Source: Silurus meridionalis (Eukaryota > Chordata > Actinopteri > Siluriformes > Siluridae). From it: DNA of 64,000 nucleotides. Shown here in pieces: positions 1 to 11,998 of this stretch; position 1 is the first letter of the stretch, and each line of letters starts with the position of its first letter. Location: the NCBI RefSeq assembly GCF_014805685.1, contig NC_060906.1:17364664-17428663 (forward strand). Reading direction: 5' to 3'. Made by a program: the position numbers and the translations under genes. The notes beneath the pieces are model-generated. The model made no database searches. It was not told the origin of the DNA and saw only the letters and a list, made by a program, of their open reading frames with translations.

Positions 1-559
1 TGAATGAAAGCAGAGCTGCAGGGTGTTGTACCATTACTATTCATGAAAATTGTTGAAAAAGAGCTATGTAATTGATGTGGTTCAGTAGTAAAACTGTCTT
101 ATCCTATCCCTGCTCTCTGGTGCAAGCATGGGATGCTAAAAATTTCACAGATTGCTAATGATCAGGGCTAATAATACAAATGTATAGAAAACAATGAAAA
201 TTCATAGCTCTCAAGTAGGTATTTTAGTGGTGTGATTACATTGTGGTGCTGATGTTCACATAACCCACAATATGTATATAGTCACAATATACTCAGTCAG
301 AATAATTATATAGTTAGAATAGCATAACGCCTCCTATCTTCTTTCCTGGAGTCCCAGGTCATACTTTCTTTTTCATTCCTTCTGCCAGAATTTACAGTCG
401 CATCCGCATCCAGAACCTACTGTTCTTGAACCGAGGTTCATACCAAAGACAGATATAGGTGTTCCCATCCAAGCTGACTTTTTATACTTTTTTATGGAGT
501 TTATCTTTTATTTGAAACCACTACTGGCAGTAAAAGAAATGATTGATAAAAAAAAGATA
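1..559. other. Unrecognised intergenic DNA
   Basis: No coding exon, RNA gene or repeat family that I recognise is visible here. Confidence 0.4.
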
Positions 560-657
560 TAGTTACAGACGCACTTAGGTCACCTGAGCCAGGACTCAAC
601 CATGATTAACACCCTAGAAACAAGGCACTGGTCTTAACCCATTGAGCCACCAGCTAC
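560..657 (-). repeat. tRNA-derived SINE head, degenerate
   Basis: Read on the minus strand, the segment starts with an A-box-like tggctcaatggg and has a B-box-like ggttgagtcc about 50 bases later. This is the layout of the internal Pol III promoter of a tRNA-derived SINE. The 3' part is not clearly resolved, and no target-site duplication was found. Confidence 0.5.
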
Positions 658-931
658 AACAAGCTGTGAGTTTCTGCGAGGGGTTTATCTTTCATTTTAC
701 ACCACTTGCTGCTGGATTCAACATAAAGCATGTACATGATGAGACATGAAACTGAACACAGCAACAGAACACACCAGCCCACAGAGCCACCTTGGCCTTC
801 GGAAGTATGACCTTTTTTCTGGGATTTAACATATATTTGGAAGTTGTCACTTCCTCTGGGCCAAGAAGTATTTTCTACATGTGGATTTAAGGAAAACTTA
901 CTCCTACTTGTGCACATGTTATTCAGTGGGA

Positions 932-2324
932 TACAGTACATCTGGAAAGTATTCACAGCGTGTCACTGTTTTTCACGTTTTATGTTACAACCTTATTCCA
1001 AAACGGATTAAATTCATTATTTTCCTTAAATTTTACAAGCACTACCCCATAATGACAATATGAAAGAAGTTTTGTTTAAAAAAAAAATTACATGTACATA
1101 AGTATTCACAGCTTTTGCCATGACACTCAAAATTGAGCTCAGGTGCATCCTGTTTTCACTGATCATCCTTGAGATGTTTCTACAATTCGATTGGAGTCCA
1201 CCTGTGTAAATTCAGTTGATTGGACATGATTTGGAAAGGCACACATCTGTCTATATAAAGGTCCCACAGTTAACAGTGCATGTCAGAGCCATAAATGCAT
1301 ATCAGTCATCCATAAATGGGAGAAGTTTGAAATCACTAAGACTCTACCTATAGCAGGCCGCACAGCTAAACTAAAAGATCGGCTGAGAAGGACCTTAGTC
1401 AGGGAGGTAAACAAAAATCCGATGGTCACTCTAAAAGAACTCTGTGGAGAGAGAGAAGAACCTTCCAGAAGAACAACCATCTTTGCAGCACTCCAACAAT
1501 CAGGCCCGTATGGTATAGTGGCGAGACGGAAGCCACTCCTCAGTGAAAACAAATACAGCCTGTCTAGAGTTTTCCAATCTTTTTTCTCAGTCCATGAGAA
1601 AAAAGATTGAACTCTTTGTCCTGCCTGCCAAGCATCATCACCTGGCCAATACCATCCCTACAGTGAAGCATGGTGGTGACTAAATCGTGGTGTGGGATGT
1701 TTTTTAGCAGCAGGAACTGGGAGACTAGTCATGGTCGAGGAGAAGATAAATGCAGCAATGTACAGACACATCCTTGACGAAAACCTGCTCCAGCGTGCTC
1801 TGGACCTCAGACTGGGGTGACGGTTCATCTTCCAACAGGACAACATCCCTAAGCACACATCCAAGATAACAAAGAAGTGGCTATGGGTCCACTCTGTGAA
1901 TGTCCTTAAGTGGCCCAGACTTGAACCCGATTGAACATCTCTGGAGAGATCTGAAAATGGCTGTACACCGATGCTCCCAATCCAACCTGATGGAGTTTGA
2001 GAGGTTTTGCAAAGAATGGGAGAAACTGCCAAAAAATAGATGCCAAGCTTGTAGAACCATACTTTAAAATGACCTGAGGCTGTAATTGGTGCCAAAAGGT
2101 GCTTCAACAAAGTGTTAAGCAAAAGCTGTGTGTACTTATGTACATTTGATGTTTTTTTTTTTTTTTTTTATGAAATTTGCAAAGATTCAAACACACCTTT
2201 TATGTTGTCATTATAGGGTTTTGTTTGTAGAATTTAGAGGAAAATAATGAATTTTTTCTATTTGGGAATAAGGCTGTAACATAAAATGTGGAAAAGTGAA
2301 GCACTTTCTGAATTCTGCACTGTA
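932..2324 (+). mobile_element. Tc1-like DNA transposon, dead copy
   Basis: The element starts tacagtacatctggaaagta and ends gcactgta. Long inverted terminal regions at about 932-1130 and 2130-2324 carry complementary stretches, such as the one meaning 'ttattccaaaa' on the left and 'ttgggaataag' on the right. TA flanks both ends, as expected for Tc1/mariner. Between the arms the plus strand holds pieces of a Tc1 transposase. The 1290-1560 part resembles the helix-turn-helix half. The block at about 1915-2030 contains the catalytic-Glu region (LNPIEHLW followed by R-D-L-K). Several stops and frame changes separate the pieces, so the copy cannot make transposase. Confidence 0.85.
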
Positions 2325-4236
2325 CCTGTATTTTAAGTATTTTGTTTTATTTCAGTGATTTATCTTTTCCTATTACAATCAAAGAATTGTGCACCGTACA
2401 TTCACAGATGACTGCTTTCATTGCCTGAGCAATCACAGGAAAGCAGAGCTGTATTGTCAGCAAAGAATTTCAAGAGTGAATTGTTGTTTTAAGTAAGATG
2501 TTTATGTTTTGAACAGAACAGTCGTGGAATTCTTATACTCTAAAAGAAGGGTCTAAACAATTGAGCAATAGGATGCCATGATCATGTAATCCAAATCTGT
2601 TCTTTTTATTTTTTAATCAAATTTATAGGAGGAGTAGCAATAATGGCAATTAGATGTAAGTATTAGAGCATGATAGTGTAATGTTTAATGATCAGGCAGT
2701 ACTGGCAAAAAAAAACATGTAACATGGCCTAAGGTAATGGTCCTGAAGATGCTTATCAAGCTTTGCATCTACACAAATTTGGTGCTAAGATAAAGTCTTT
2801 CATTTTGCAGTCTTGGTTTTGACATAATACAATATCACAGAAAATCAGCTGACATTTACTTTATTTGGAGTATTGCATTGAACTTGTCTGGATCCAAAGA
2901 AGCCATATGGCTGGCTTTTTCATTTTGGGCACATCCTATGTTTTACAGCCATAAATGCATTTCAGAGAGAGCCTTGGCAGCACTTGGCCCAAATTTTAGG
3001 CTGCCATAGGCAACCTATCAATAATAATAAGAAAAAGTAGCATAACAAAAAGCAAACAACAATTAATTGACTTAAAATGAGTTTTAAACTGCTGTCTGTT
3101 GGACATGTTCCAAAGAATATAAACCATATAGGCTTAATGAGGCATGTTTCTGCAATAATGGGAGAGATTTGTACTAATTAAATGCGTTAAAAACAAAACA
3201 AACATTAAGAGTGCTAAATGCTCCATACAATGGTAACATGTACTGTGGCCAAGTTCATTAGACGGCATATGTGTTGAAGTTCTTCTGTGTGTGTGTAAGA
3301 GAAATGCTCAAACTGTAGGAGCACATGCCACACTCCCGCAACGCAGACTGTTACTAAAAATAAATAAATAAATATTTCCCTCCCTTATTTCCGTTGCCAA
3401 GCTCATTTCCTTCTGCGTGACTGATGACTTGTGTTCAGCTGAGCAAATGGTTGCAGTCTGTCATTGATAGGACCCTATATGTAGAGCCTTCAGACAGCTT
3501 ATACAGCATGTTTATGTTTTCCTAAAGTAAAGATTTGGTTTAAACCTAATTTTTGTTAATATTGGCTGATTGGTCAGACTTAAACCACTGTGACATCAGC
3601 CAGGTTTTCTAAACAACCACACATTCAATTATTCTTATGACCCTTTATATGAACAGTGCAGTTAGTAAATATGCATTTGAAATACATTAACAGGCCACAT
3701 GTGAATGGCTGTCCATCGTAGCTGACCGATCGTGATCCAGTTGTGGTACAAATACAGTATAAATCTTTAAACATAGCTCATGATGATTTCAGTGCACAGT
3801 AAAGTCAATAACCACCTAAGGCATGCTTTACATGGATGCTATTCAGTATACTGTGTATGAGTTGGTGAACATGTTCAGTAGTGCTGAATGTTCCCTTAAG
3901 AATGTCTGCAATTACTTAGTTTAGTGCAAATGCCTTTGATAAAAATATCACCTTCAGCCCCTGCAGTGCTTTGTATGAAGCTTCACAATTGACCTCCTCA
4001 TGGTGTGGTAATTAATGGAAGTACATTTATTTTTAAAGCTAATTTTCCCATTGCATTTTCTCAAGCCTTACACAGAGCACAGCTTCAGTAGCACATCACT
4101 GGCAACCAAAAAGAGTTGTGGTGATCTATGATCATGTGCTCCAGTTCTCTTTTACCTAAAACTATGTCCCTGATCAGGATAAAAGCTGAAGATCAATAAG
4201 TAAATGAATAAAGTTCATGGAACTTGTTTTTCACCT

Positions 4237-4276
4237 TTCATTCATTCATTCATTCATTCATTCATTCATTCATTCA
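4237..4276. repeat. (TTCA)n microsatellite
   Basis: About ten uninterrupted tetranucleotide units are visible. Confidence 0.95.
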
Positions 4277-4660
4277 TCTATCTTTGGTAACCATTTTATC
4301 TTGGAGTATTCCCAGAAGACTGCAGTACACAATGAACAGTCCCTTGGGAGCTACTTGGCATAGTCAGACCACCTACCTGCATGTTTTTGGATTGCGCTAG
4401 AAAACCTGAAGGTTCTGGAGAACCTGGAGGAAACCCACACGACATAAGAAGAACATGTGTACAGACAGTGAACTGAGCTCAGGATTGGTTAAAGGATCAT
4501 ATAAGGTTTCTGGCTGTGACATCAAATATGCATGATCAGTTAGAAAACTGGAATGCACTATAAACCAGTGTGTGTCTACTGACCCCCTGTGCCTTAGCAA
4601 AGAAAAAGCAAGAAAAGGAGTCAGTAACCAACATTTCTAACATGCCGCATAGAAAGTCGT

Positions 4661-4702
4661 AATTGTAATTTTAATGTCTAATTAAATTAGACATTACAAT
4701 TA
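4661..4702. repeat. AT-rich hairpin
   Basis: An 11-base arm aatgtctaatt is followed, after one base, by its exact complement aattagacatt. Outer arms attgtaa and ttacaat extend the stem after a small bulge. It is low in complexity and may be chance. Confidence 0.6.
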
Positions 4703-5715
4703 TTTAATTTAATGTTAACTATCCAGTGTTACTACTTAAAGACTGAAACAATCCGCAGACATATTTCTATTAATTCTTTCTGGCCAGAACTGCTTTTGTG
4801 ATAAACGTACCATATCCAGTTTTCTGATTGAATTTAGAGTCGCACAAATAATAAAAATAATCGAATAATCGAATAAATAAATAAAAGCACCTTTAACAAC
4901 TATACTAATTCATATACAACTATATCAAAAAAAACAACAAAAAAAAACAAGTGACAATTCAGGAAGTACCCCAATAAACAAGACTTATTTGACACAGCTA
5001 ATGGGCAAAACTTCAGCAAGATTATTAATTTCAGTTGTTCAAATTCTCTTGAAATAAACTTGGCAGAGGAAGCACTAGTGATCAGAACCTCTGCTGGCAG
5101 ACACAGGAAGCCAGATCAGGTGCTACAAATTAACCCTGATTAACATGGTGTGAACTCATGTATTGTCTAAACTTTTGTGCAATTAGTAATGACCAAAAAC
5201 ACTAAAAACTTTATAAATAAATAAAAAATAAATAAATAAAGTTACAATAAGTCTATGCCTAAATCCAAGTTATTTGAGTGAACGTGACCTTTATATCAAC
5301 TTAAACACTTTGTAGACATGATTTTATGTATTGTGATGCTACCACACAATTGACCGATTCGAATATTGTAAAAGTGTATACCCAGATTCTTGCATTAGGG
5401 TTGATAAAAACAATGGCACATGCGCTCTACTAATAACAGAAACTAATAAAACACGTCTCATACAGCGTTTTAAATTTTTACCATTTGTTTTCCTAATGCC
5501 ATCTAATGTTTCTGAAGTCACATTAAACCAGAACCATACTTAACTGCTTGAGTTTTGTGAGGAAAAGCACAAAGGTTAAGTCAAGCTTGGCTGCTGCTTT
5601 ATTTTCTTTTTGTAAACTGTCTAGCAGAATCGAGATCCCCAAAGACACAAACATTTACTATACCCAACAACAAAGTCATTCATGTGAATCAACACTGGAA
5701 TTAATAAACTGCAAG

Positions 5716-6373
5716 TACCGTAATTTCCTGACTATAAAGCGCACCCATATAAGCCGCACCCACTGAATTTTACAAAGATTTTTATTTTAAACATAAAAAG
5801 CCGCAGCTGTCTATAAGCCGCAGGTGTCTACATTGAAACAGTGTCTGTTACACAGTGTAACGGGTGAAATATGTTGTGGCTCCTTTAAGAGCAGAGCGGC
5901 ATTTTGGGAATAGCCTGCCGCCGAATTTTTCCGGTATTACTGCATGTGTGCGAGACCGAGGAATATGTCCTTATTATTTTCTAAAGCTCATTTCTAAGTT
6001 TCTTTGACTAAACCATAACGCTGTTGCTAAGAAAAATAAAAAAGCACGCGTTTTGTAAACCTGTCTGTGCTTATATGATTTCTGCTGCAACTGGATTTAG
6101 CGAGCTCTCCCTTAACCCAGACTCAACGCGTTACAACGGTTTGTCGTGCGTTTAGGAAAAACGTTTTTTCTCCCGATGCCGTGCAGCTCAGAACACAGGT
6201 GAGGTGTGTTTTTCATTTCCGTTAGGAAATTTCATTGGTCTAAATGTTATGGGGTTCAGTTTTTTGGCTTGAAGTTTGTAAAACCGGGAAAAACCCGGGA
6301 AAAATTCATAAATAAGCCGCAGGGTTCAAAACGTGGGAAAAAAGTAGCGGCTTATAGTCCGAAAAATACGGTA
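5716..6373 (+). mobile_element. pogo-like DNA transposon, non-autonomous
   Basis: The left end taccgtaatttcctgactat and right end atagtccgaaaaatacggta form inverted terminal repeats bounded by TA. The interior (aagccgcaccc, ttcagtgggt-like ends) matches the copies at 6803, 28516 and 36690. The family is assigned to pogo/Tigger because the 28516 copy still encodes part of a DDE_1-type transposase. No intact ORF remains here. Confidence 0.8.
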
Positions 6374-7489
6374 ATGGAATTGTGTTGGTGAATGCAGAAA
6401 GAAATTGGAATTTTTGTTTCTAATGGTACAGACTACCACTTCCTACACTTACTGAGCAATGTGCTACAATATCTTTCCTGTTTGCACGTGTGTTTTAACC
6501 ATTGTCTAGCTCACAGTCATGTTCTGACTTCTATATGCTTTCTGGAGGCCTGCAGGCTAGATGTGATGTTAGTGTTCAACTAAGGCAGTAGCATCAGCAC
6601 AATAAATGCACAAAAATAATAGGGACTTTGAGCATGGATGGCCGAAGGGGAGGCTGTTGTGACTGTATCTTCACAATTAAAATCCCTAAATAAATAAATA
6701 AATAAAAAGGCACCAGGTTAAGTGCTTTATGAAAAATCCACAACGTAGTGATCTCAGTACTGGAGTCTTTAATCTTTCAGAATTAACACTAATGTCAACT
6801 AGTGTAACAGACACTCTCTTTCGGTAAAGCCTGTGTAAAGTTAATTAGTTTCAGTGTAGGCTTATTTATGTTAAAAATAAAAATATTTGTAAAATTCAGT
6901 GGGTGGCTTATTCAGTGGGCGGCTTATACAAGGGTGCGTTTTATAGTCCGAAAATTACGGTACATTTTACACTTCGGTTGAATATTTGCTCATACATATT
7001 TTGACCCAGGTCAAAGAATGAACTCCATACATTCTTTGTTTAGTGTCACAGAATGCGAGGGCTGAACAATAATCGTCTTTCAAAAATTTTAAATCAAGAG
7101 AAAAAGAACGAGACAGCGGGTTTGGCTTCCGGAGTGTTACTAACGGAGAATTCGAAACACCAATCAATTGGGATTCAAATGTCAGCTATTTTTTCTACAA
7201 TTTCTAAGACACATATGTTACAGTCAGCATATACACAGACAAGGTAATGTACATGACTGGTTGGTGCAATTAACTGGGAACTTGTAGATTGGAAATATTG
7301 ACAGATTAGAAAAAATGTGAACGTTGAGATTAAAAACATTTAGAACTTGTGTCAGTAACAATCCCGGATCTATTTTCTGTCACTGATGACTAAAACTCTA
7401 TGGACTCATTAACCCCTTCTCTAATGATTTCAGGTGAAGGTGATCAAACTAAGAGGCAGGAGGATGTCCATAAAGCTGTTCACACCACC
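6374..7489. other. Spacer downstream of bpnt1
   Basis: Apart from the pogo fragment at 6803-6962 nothing was recognised. The part next to 7490 is expected to hold the bpnt1 3' UTR, but no convincing poly(A) signal was assigned. Confidence 0.4.
6803..6962 (+). mobile_element. pogo-like transposon, 3' end fragment
   Basis: From gtgtaacagacactctcttt to the end tagtccgaaaattacggta this matches the last ~150 bases of the elements at 28516-29159 and 36690-37667. A left end is missing, so it is a truncated or rearranged copy lying 430 bases from a second member of the family. Confidence 0.75.
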
Positions 7490-8270
7490 TCAGTCAGACT
7501 GCAGGGCCATGAGGACGGACTGCGGAACTCTGCTGGCGTAAAACTGATGATTCTTTAGTGTGGCTAACACACCAGCAGAGTTCATGTGCTTCACGTTGGC
7601 ATCGTACCGGTAAGCATTCCCATGCATGTCAGTCAGCTTTCCTTTGGGGTTGCAACAAGTGAGCTTTATTTCACACCACTGTTTCATATATTGCTTAGTT
7701 TTGAGGTAATAAAAATAAAACTTGGAAATAATGCAACAAGAGACATGATGTGTTACCTCCGACTGCATGCAGAATGGCTTCAGTTGCACAGGTGTCCCAC
7801 TTCTTACAGCCCGGACTAGCAAACACATACGCAGATGCTGTTCCCTCCACCAGCTGAATAATCTGTGAAGTAAAGAAACTCATTAATATAATTAATATGA
7901 CACTAATTAATATAAGGAGAAAGTCTGTGTAAAAAAAAAAAATAGTTTCTGAGGTATGAAGGGTTTGGTTTTTACTTGATGAAAAGAATTATCAGTAGGA
8001 AAAACATACTTCCTACTGTTTGTGCATACGTGGATGCTCGAAATCCAAAAACACAACCACATAGAACAAATCTGTTCGAAAATTATGATTTGGGTTCCAC
8101 AGTTTACTACTCTTAGAAGTAAAGCTGCAATCATCATGTTTACAATTTGCTGTCTGAAATCACTGCCTCTGGCAGTACCGAGTACCGTGTTTATGCAGTT
8201 AAAAGAATCACAAATGTTAGAGAACTTTTATCTGAAATAAACCAACCATTTCATTTTGGACTGTTTATAT

Positions 8271-8302
<32 letters not shown>

Positions 8303-10449
8303 GAATTCGTCCATTATAAGATGTCTTTCTCCAGGAAAAAATAAACCTTGATCAATTATAAACCAATTCAGTTCTCATTGTAAGCATTTATGAAGCGTTT
8401 TCTTTTTCACTCACAAACTGTATGCAGTTTAGTATAAAGCAGCTCTCGTATCTCAGCACTTCAAGTTAATGTTTAAATACACTGTTCTGTCAATCATTGA
8501 ATAATCTACTTAAGACTTTTTTGTTACTATGGTTATCACCTATTGTATGCTGTATTTATATTGAGATGATGAATGATAAAAGGTGAACCTCTTGTATTGG
8601 TAAAATACAGATATATTGTATACAGAGTGTATGATATGCCATAAAAAATATAATGTTTTAATACCAACTTTTAATACCATCTTTATGATTGGTTTGGCAC
8701 AGATATTATTTGACTGAGGTCCAAGCCAATACCATTTAGTTCACTTTACACAGACAAATGAATATAAAGCAGTTGCTGTGTGCACTGGTTTTCAGTGGTC
8801 CCCCCTCCAGATCATAAATGCCATTAATTTTATATTCTATTGGGAATTTTAATAGTATGTATATTAGTATGATACAGAACAATACTATCAATAAGGCCGG
8901 AGAAGAACAAAGGTCACGTGACCATCTCCTGAATAAAAACCCCTAGATGACAGCTGACCTCATGTAGACATACTAAAAATAAAAACATTTTCAAAATTAT
9001 AATAATGTACAGTCTATTGAATAGACAGCTCTACCACCTTAGTATTACTTAGAAAATACTTATTTCATTAAAAAAAAAAAACGTTCTACTATTTAAACTT
9101 TACCTATGAGCAATAGCGAGGTTTTCTATTGGCCTTTCTAATTCAGAAGGGGGATTAGAAAGACAGTATGCTTTAGGATATTTTGTTTCTTGGTACAAAT
9201 GTCAACATCACCTATGATCACAGTTATAATGTAGATAATAATGCAGCCAATACTACTACTGGTATGAATACTAATAATAAGGTTTGTCACACACCTTATT
9301 TCCAGCTCCTCCCACTCTGATGACTTCATGAGGCTCCATGGCCTGCACAGTGTCCGTAACGAGTTTATTGCTATGAGAGCGAGTGGTGGTAATGATGCGT
9401 TTGCCTTCTGGGACTTCCTGCAGCTGGAAACCGAAGGCCCCCAAACCCAACATTCCCCAGAGAGTTCGGCCCAAAGTGGCACCTGCACCTGCCTGAAATT
9501 TTACATTATGTTTACACGAAGCAGCATTACACACATCAACAAATAAGACAACAATAGGGCCTGCATAAGACACCTATAGAGACAGAGGTTTTTTTATTTT
9601 GTATCTATTTACAAATTCTTTGGCCGATATTGACCATTTGTATTGCAGTCTGTGGAACAGCCTGACCTGGTAGTTGTAGAAGGGCTGATTAATCACTCCA
9701 GCGATTGCTTTTCCTTTATGAGCGATGCCTATCAGCACGGTCACGTGATCCAGGAGCCCTGAAAACACACAGAAAATACATTCCACATTGGTAAATTTAG
9801 TTTTAAAATCCTTTTTTTTCTCTTTTGACTAAAAATCTCACTTTTAAAATATATACAGTATCTTTATATTAAGAGTCAGAAGTGGCAGTAGTTGATTAGT
9901 GTAGAAATCAAATTTTAGGTAATAAGCACAATTTTGGGCTTTTTTTCATTGGATGTTTATTATTTACAATTCAATTAAAGGATAATGCGCTCCTTGAAAA
10001 GGTTTGGTTTATTACAGCATTGTCACAGAACACTTTCAAGCTTGAAGTCAACTGTGACATTGTAAAGCTCTGAAAATGTTTCTATTCAGCCAAACAGGCA
10101 ATTCCTGGCAAGCTATAAGCAAGATAAATTAATGATGGAAATGACCTGAAATAAATATTTCAGGTCTGTTCGATATAACTGATGATACTGCTTTTTGTCA
10201 TTATTTTTGCTTACGAAAAAGAAACAATTTAATGTTATTTATGTGGGAGCCTGATTCTGTCTGTTAGTATTGGAGCTACAGACCCCGAATATAATATTAT
10301 CATCCCTATACTATAGAGTCTTATACGGTTTAGGAGTAAAGGGTAAAGGGCAAACAAATACGTACATGAAATGTGAACTTCCTGGCCTTACAATACAATG
10401 AAAATGTTATATATAAAAGAAAAGAGATTCAGCATAGAATAGCTCACCT

Positions 10450-10489
<40 letters not shown>

Positions 10490-10758
10490 TAAAATAAAAA
10501 AGTCTACAGAGTGTGAAGAAATCAAACTGCGAATTGTTTGAAGATTTACACACCAGTTCAAGTGCGCTCCTGCTGAACAATACACTCGTGTGACATAGGT
10601 GGAGAAGTTGACAAGGGCGTGGTAAAGTCAGGATTGGAAAGTAGAACAGATTAAGGATTAGCATACTTGTTGGAGATCTGTGGGCCTCGAGCCAATTCAC
10701 AGAGACAACAGGGCTGTTCAATATGTATGCAGCTGAAGCGCAGATACAGACAGACAGA

Positions 10759-10813
<55 letters not shown>

Positions 10814-11948
10814 GATTGATTAAAGAGTGCTAGTGAATCTGTGTAAGACAATGTGACTATATGAAATGGAAGTCAAGGCCCCAGGGAATGGAGAAATGAA
10901 CAGAAAGAAAAGTGCAAGTGAAAGCAGGTGAATTAACATTTCTGTCTATAATATAATGCACCGTTTATAACCTTTACTAAAAAAATGAAAATAATCAATT
11001 ATACAATTTACTGACCTATACCAGGGTGCTGCTGAATTCTACAGTCTGTACTACAGCAGCAGCTCTGACAGCGGTGCCGACTGCAAGCTAAATCACACTT
11101 TTATTTTCATGCGTGGTTTGTTACTGCTGTTGTGAAAGCTCGTTCACAGAAACTTTTATGGTGAGCATTTCACATAATCTACAATTTACAATAAACAGAT
11201 TAAAGCATGTGCTGCTATTTAACAGACAACATACAAAATTTCCTATCATTTTCTGTAAAAGGATATTTGTAACATTTAGCAAATCTTGAGTGCTGGTGCT
11301 TAATACTAACAAAATAACAGGTTTTCCATCATGGGAAATTTAAGGTCACAGAACTTTACAGTTTCTTGTTTGTTAGTGACATGTCAAGCGCATTTTTGTC
11401 TTCTTAACCTGGAAAAAGAGGCAGGAGGCTATTAAGGGATTGACTGTTTATAGCTGCTACAAGGTACATAATAAGAGGATGCTGACTCCTGATTATTAAA
11501 TGGGCTTGTAAATGTAGGAATGGGTATAAAACGCTTGCGGTGTTCCACCTTGTTGTTAAATATTTTACTATAGTAACACTCCTCACCGTTTCATTCCTTA
11601 GATATTCAGTATGCACTATATTGTTACTGCACACAATTAAATACACCAACACTCCCTACTCACATGATTTAACAGCGTAGAACTGTTTTACCCCCAACTC
11701 ACTCAGTTTTATTCTTCTCAGGTTTCCTGTTAATCTGAAGCCACTCCTGGAATCACTCGGTGCAAAGCGGAAACATATCGTTGATGAATCATATGCATCA
11801 CAGTGCACCAAATACACACATTTACATTTACAGACAATTTGATCTTAGCCATTTCATCTGCTGTTTTTTTCAGGAAGAGCGAAAGTGGACAACCCATAGG
11901 AAACCCACCAAGTAGGCCAGGCCCCCAACACACAGTATATAGGCTGCA

Positions 11949-11998
<50 letters not shown>

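Larger units (their letters stand above)
2325..5715. other. Intergenic DNA with little recognisable content
   Basis: No exon-like ORF with splice sites, RNA gene or transposon ends was recognised. It contains short AT-rich runs, a (TTCA)n microsatellite and a small AT-rich hairpin, listed separately. Conserved non-coding elements could be hidden here and would need cross-species alignment. Confidence 0.4.
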